DNA of 36,030 nucleotides from Paraburkholderia fynbosensis (GTDB lineage: Bacteria > Pseudomonadota > Gammaproteobacteria > Burkholderiales > Burkholderiaceae): the NCBI RefSeq assembly GCF_902859935.1, contig NZ_CADIKI010000038.1, forward strand, positions 1 to 36,030, read 5' to 3'. A program made the translations under genes and the position numbers. The first letter of the stretch is position 1, and the number at the start of each line of letters is the position of its first letter. This document shows positions 33,102-36,030 of the stretch, piece by piece. The notes under the pieces were generated by a model. It did no database searches. It worked only from the letters and a program-made list of their open reading frames with translations, and was not told the DNA's origin.

Positions 33102-33827
33102 ATGGCAGGACGACAGTTGCAGCGGCTCAGCGCATTGCGGGTCGCGAAGGAGGTGACCTCGGGCCATTACTCTGACGGCGGCGATCTCTACATGCAGATC
33201 GCGGACAGTGGCGCGCGTTCGTGGGCGTTCCGGTTCAAGCTTGGCGGGCGCGTGCGGGAGATGGGCCTCTGATCGCTTTCACGTGTCTCGCTTGGCGAGG
33301 CGCGCAAACTCGCCGCCGAATACCGTGACATGGTGAGGGACCTGATTGATCCTATCCTCGCGCGGCGTGAGCAACAGCGTAGACAGTTGCTCGATATCTC
33401 GTCGGATGCCAACCTGACATTCCGTGAGGCAGCCGAAGCGTTTATCCGTGCGCAGGAACCTCACTGGCGAAATGGCAAGCATGTGCAGCAGTGGCGCAAC
33501 ACACTCATCACGTACGCATGTCCTGTGATCGGCGACGTCCGGGTGCGCGGCATCGACACCGCGATGATCGTACGGATTCTCCAGCCGTGCATGGGTTTCC
33601 GGTCAACGTTCCGCGACTGGGTGGCCGAATGCACGGAATACCCGGATTCGCTAGCGGAAGAAGCCTTGGCTCACGTCATCGTTTCGCAGACAGTGGCGGC
33701 TTACCGGCGTCGCGACCAGCTTGAGCATCGGCGGCTGATGACGGAGGACTGGGGAAGGTACTGCGGCAACGAGCAGGAGAAAACTGCGTCAACGGCGTCG
33801 GCTGTACCGCAAGCGTTCGCTGCATAG
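33102..33827 (+). pseudogene. tyrosine integrase remnant (P4-like, DUF4102 N-terminus), broken
   Basis: From ATG 33102 the first 56 codons encode the arm-binding domain (LQRLSALRVAKEVTSGHYSD, GGDLYMQIADSGARSWAFRF). An in-frame TGA at 33270 then interrupts GL-stop-SLSRVSLGEARKLA, and the same frame continues to 33827. About 200 residues of the catalytic core are missing between GIDTAMIVRILQP and CMGFRSTFRDW; the expected His of HGFR is lost at the join. The C-terminal part keeps GFRSTFRDW, the probable nucleophile Tyr in VAAYRRRDQLEHRR and the final WGRYC. An intact member has about 400 residues. Position directly after a tRNA is typical. Confidence 0.88.
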
Positions 33828-33954
33828 TTGTCAGTGTACGTTGAGAAATCAGGATCGTTCTATGGATGCGTTGCCATCGCTCATTGGGCATTGATGACGA
33901 GAACGGGTATGCACGAAGGATTTTTCGATGCGTACTGGTAAGTGGAATTATTGA
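33828..33954. other. spacer after the integrase remnant, no gene seen
   Basis: This stretch has no credible coding frame and connects the integrase remnant to the tRNA-Pro fragment. It probably represents remains of a deleted island. Confidence 0.4.
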
Positions 33955-34448
<494 letters not shown>

Positions 34449-34466
34449 GTCCGGTTCGTGCCGGAC
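34449..34466. promoter_or_regulatory. inverted repeat upstream of alpA-like gene
   Basis: GTCCGG (34449-34454) and CCGGAC (34461-34466) flank TTCGTG. It begins one to two bases after a TATAT stretch (34444-34448) and 22 bases before the alpA-like ATG, so it could be an operator or leader hairpin. Function is inference. Confidence 0.3.
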
Positions 34467-34487
34467 GCTGTCAGGAGGAGTCTGGCG

Positions 34488-34712
34488 ATGGCTGATCAAT
34501 TCGTTGAGAATCCGGCGAAGCAACGTTTGATTCGCCTTCGCGAGGTGCGTCTGCGTGTTGGTCTGGGCACAAGTACTGTCTATCGGTATCTGGCCGAAGG
34601 TAAATTTCCACGGCCTGTACAAATCGGTGGTGGTAGGGTTGCATGGCTAGAGACCGACGTTGATGCATGGATTTTAGACCGCGTTGAGGCCAGTGGGCGC
34701 AGAGCAACCTAG
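34488..34712 (+). CDS. AlpA-family phage/island regulator
   Basis: 74 residues from ATG 34488, with AGGAGGAG-like sequence at 34473-34479. The AlpA pattern is RLIRLREVRLRVGLGTSTVY, YLAEGKFPRPVQIGGG, and RVAWLETDVDAWILDRVE, a MerR-like helix-turn-helix. AlpA proteins activate excision (for example of CP4-57 in E. coli) or regulate satellite prophage genes. It is intact although the nearby integrase is broken, so it may be a remnant or may act elsewhere. Confidence 0.87.
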   Translation: MADQFVENPAKQRLIRLREVRLRVGLGTSTVYRYLAEGKFPRPVQIGGGRVAWLETDVDAWILDRVEASGRRAT

Positions 34713-34900
34713 CTTGGTTCGGTTCTGTCGCGGCGATTTTCGCGATATCACAAGCCGTTGGAGCGCAACAAAACGCGGACTTACGGGAGCTTGAGTTGCA
34801 CGGTCGTACTGCTGCAATGAATATTTCGTTATCCTTTTGATTTGCCTTCCATCCTCGCCAGAAATGCTTCCCGGAGCAGTCTACGCTGTCCCGTGACTCG
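34713..34900. other. intergenic, no gene; holds an 8-base match to the selC end
   Basis: No coding frame is convincing. TGCCTTCC at 34843-34850 repeats the acceptor 3' strand of selC (32922-32929). This could be a very short attR or chance. Confidence 0.35.
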
Positions 34901-34940
34901 CCCCGGAAGGCCGTCGAATGGACCTTCCGGGGTTTTTTCT
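34901..34940 (+). terminator. strong rho-independent terminator
   Basis: CCCCGGAAGG (34901-34910) pairs with CCTTCCGGGG (34923-34932) over 10 perfect base pairs, followed by TTTTTT (34933-34938). It reads on the plus strand. It may end the alpA transcript or be the displaced original terminator of the selAB-selC transcript. Confidence 0.92.
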
Positions 34941-35016
34941 TGTGCCGGAGCTTGCCGGCCAGTGCCATCCAATCTCAAGCAGGAGTATGGGGCCAACGGA
35001 TTAAAAGTCCAAAGGT

Positions 35017-35043
35017 GGTGGAACTACTAGGGGGCGTTCCACC
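35017..35043. repeat. 8-bp inverted repeat at the left edge of the intron fragment
   Basis: GGTGGAAC (35017-35024) and GTTCCACC (35036-35043) form a perfect inverted repeat around TACTAGGGGGC. It lies about where recognisable group II intron sequence begins, so it may mark the truncation point or be part of intron domain IV. Confidence 0.4.
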
Positions 35044-35051
35044 GGACGGCG

Positions 35052-35299
35052 ATGCACAGCCTCTTCGGCTACATCGACCTACGGCGCATGCGGTGGGCTC
35101 GACGAAAGTACAGGAGGTTGCGGCAGCACAAGCGACGTAGTACGGCATGGCTACGTAGGATGAAGTTCGTCCACCCCAGGTTGTTTGCCCACTGGCGTGT
35201 CGTTGGCGTATCGGCTGGATAACGGGAGCCGAATGAGTCGAGAGCCTCACGTTCGGTTCTGCGAGAGACTCGGGGTGCAACTCCCCGGGTCTACTCACC
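35052..35299 (+). mobile_element. group II intron 3' fragment (maturase C-terminus, domains V and VI)
   Basis: 35055-35222 encodes the C-terminus of a group II intron reverse transcriptase/maturase: RMRWARRKYRRLRQHKRRST, then WLRRMKFVHPRLFAHWRVVG and a stop. Domain V is at 35226-35260: it begins GAGCCGAATGAGTCGAGAGC and ends in TTCGGTTCT, with the AGC catalytic triad, paired arms AGCCGAA/TTCGGTT, and a two-base CG bulge. Domain VI follows (AGACTCGGGG...CCCCGGGTCT, with an unpaired A near the end), so the intron 3' end is close to 35297. The 5' part, domains I-IV and most of the protein, is missing, so it cannot splice. Confidence 0.9.
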
Positions 35300-35806
35300 T
35301 CTAAATAGTGCGCCATGTCTGCACGATTTTGGGACGGCCGACGTTTCGTGAAACCGCCCAAGGGCGAACGTCATTCTCAAGCGCTGCGTTGCTCGGCCTT
35401 GCTATCAAAATGGCCCGGTGCGGGAATCGAAACGAGGGAGTTGAAGTCACCATCATTCCCCGTCATTTGCGGACATTAATCAACTTGGCAACGGGATTCG
35501 ATCATTAAATACGGTTTTGATAGTAGCAGTTATCGAAACTGGACGGGTGACCGAACACCGCCGTCGCTATCCCACTTCGTTTCCCTCATCGGCCAGCATT
35601 GCGCGACCGTTTGCGGCTGGTCGCGATACGCGACACGGGAGATTCACCGGGGTAAGGGCCAACGTGGCAGTCGCGCGGCCGCTGTATGGGACTTTGAGTC
35701 TCAGTTTTGCAGTTGGCCTACCGCTGCGGCGTCGCATAGGCTTGGACCAGGCCAACAGGTGCGAGACACGGAAATGAAGGGGTCGATAGTTGTGGCTATG
35801 TACCCC
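35300..35806. other. region without a recognisable gene, probable mobile-element debris
   Basis: Between the intron 3' end and the IS256-like fragment no frame resembles a known family. A long minus-strand open frame runs in from the IS256 fragment to 35567, but after the transposase-like part its sequence looks random. The exon context of the intron cannot be identified. Confidence 0.45.
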
Positions 35807-35917
35807 TTGCCGCCAGGTGATAGGCGGCATCTTCCAATCCTTTTCAATGTTGCGCAAGGCCAGATACAGCAGTTTGCTGGCGGCTTCGTCGCTCGGGAAG
35901 TGGCCACGATTCGTCAC
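35807..35917 (-). pseudogene. IS256-family transposase C-terminal fragment
   Basis: Codons on the minus strand read NRGHFPSDEAASKL, YLALRNIEKDW, KMPPITWRQ, the well-conserved C-terminal stretch of IS256-type transposases. The usual last part (NQFAI...ERF) is replaced by unrelated sequence, and the upstream DDE domain is absent. The fragment joins an IS110-like fragment within a few bases at its N-terminal side. Confidence 0.82.
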
Positions 35918-36029
35918 CTGAGTACTTCAGGCCCTCGTACTGCTTGATCGCTGCAGTATTGGCCAGATGTACGGCAAAACCGTCGGCCATCAGTCCGTCG
36001 ACAAGCCAGTACCAGTTGAACGTTGATTC
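35918..36029 (-). pseudogene. IS110-family transposase N-terminal domain fragment (runs off the window)
   Basis: On the minus strand the frame from 36029 reads ESTFNWYWLVDGLMADGFAV, then HLANTAAIKQYEGLKYS, typical of the DEDD RuvC-like domain of IS110 transposases. The expected DDHSDARWLAHLLRLG continuation is lost; the sequence changes frame and family near 35918. The N-terminal part lies beyond the right edge. Confidence 0.85.
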
Positions 36030-36030
36030 C

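Noticed and set aside
33270..33272. In-frame TGA in the integrase next to selC as a second selenocysteine codon
   Set aside because: The following hairpin (CTCGC-TTG-GCGAG) has no bulged U and no GGUC loop, integrases have no Sec at this place, and the gene also lacks its catalytic core. A nonsense change from a Gly codon is simpler.
34975..35361. Minus-strand 128-codon frame containing RPGELHPESLAEPNVRLST
   Set aside because: It is antisense to group II intron domains V and VI, a common false prediction.
35408..35435. tRNA-like stretch on the minus strand (TTCGATTCCCGCACCGGGCCA)
   Set aside because: It resembles a T-loop and 3' end, but the T-stem and acceptor lengths do not fit and no 5' half exists.

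Overview
The window looks like a chromosome segment of a Burkholderia or Paraburkholderia-type betaproteobacterium. The evidence is GC-rich coding with strong third-position bias, a 5S rRNA 3' end and a tRNA-Val of the betaproteobacterial type, and the kinds of genes present (LivFGHM-type transporters, MHS-type MFS symporters, an AtoE-type carrier). The species is inferred from memory of such sequences; no search was run.

Layout: (1) 1-100, the 3' end of a 5S rRNA gene with its terminator. (2) 446-2098, a minus-strand conserved hypothetical gene and a GntR/FCD regulator. (3) 2372-9868, a plus-strand operon divergent from gntR. It encodes a branched-chain-type ABC importer (binding protein, two permeases, two ATPases), an M20-type N-carbamoyl-amino-acid/allantoate amidohydrolase-like enzyme and an M81 (MlrC-like) metalloenzyme. 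A sigma70-like promoter and a perfect 20-bp palindrome lie in front of it. (4) 9948-11980, tRNA-Val(GAC) and a fused DhaK-DhaL kinase. (5) 12068-17680, a seven-gene minus-strand catabolic operon: IclR, cyclase-family hydrolase, SDR, 3-hydroxyacyl-CoA dehydrogenase-like enzyme, AtoE-type carrier, muconolactone isomerase-like protein and YciI-like protein. A divergent MFS symporter stands at 17920-19242. (6) 19336-32930, an almost complete selenium locus. On the minus strand are selD, mnmH (selU), a PF03773-type permease and a small ORF. On the plus strand are a selenocysteine-containing formate dehydrogenase (alpha subunit read through UGA at 24270-24272), its beta and gamma subunits, fdhE, selA, selB and tRNA-Sec (selC). 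(7) 32931-36030, a decayed mobile-element zone attached to selC: a broken tyrosine integrase, a 3' half of tRNA-Pro(GGG), an AlpA-like regulator, the 3' end of a group II intron, and fused remnants of IS256- and IS110-type transposases.

The selenium genes form one working system. SelD makes selenophosphate. SelA converts Ser-tRNA-Sec to Sec-tRNA-Sec on the selC product. SelB delivers it to the UGA codon of the alpha subunit, where a SECIS hairpin with a bulged U and a GGUCU loop lies 10 nt downstream. MnmH uses the same selenophosphate for tRNA wobble selenouridine. FdhE assists maturation of the formate dehydrogenase, which is probably exported by Tat as a periplasm-facing membrane complex.

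The most promising leads are the permease sitting in the selD-mnmH gene string (a candidate selenium-linked transporter), the uncharacterised IclR-controlled catabolic operon, the M20/M81/ABC gene cluster, and the layered insertion scars at selC.
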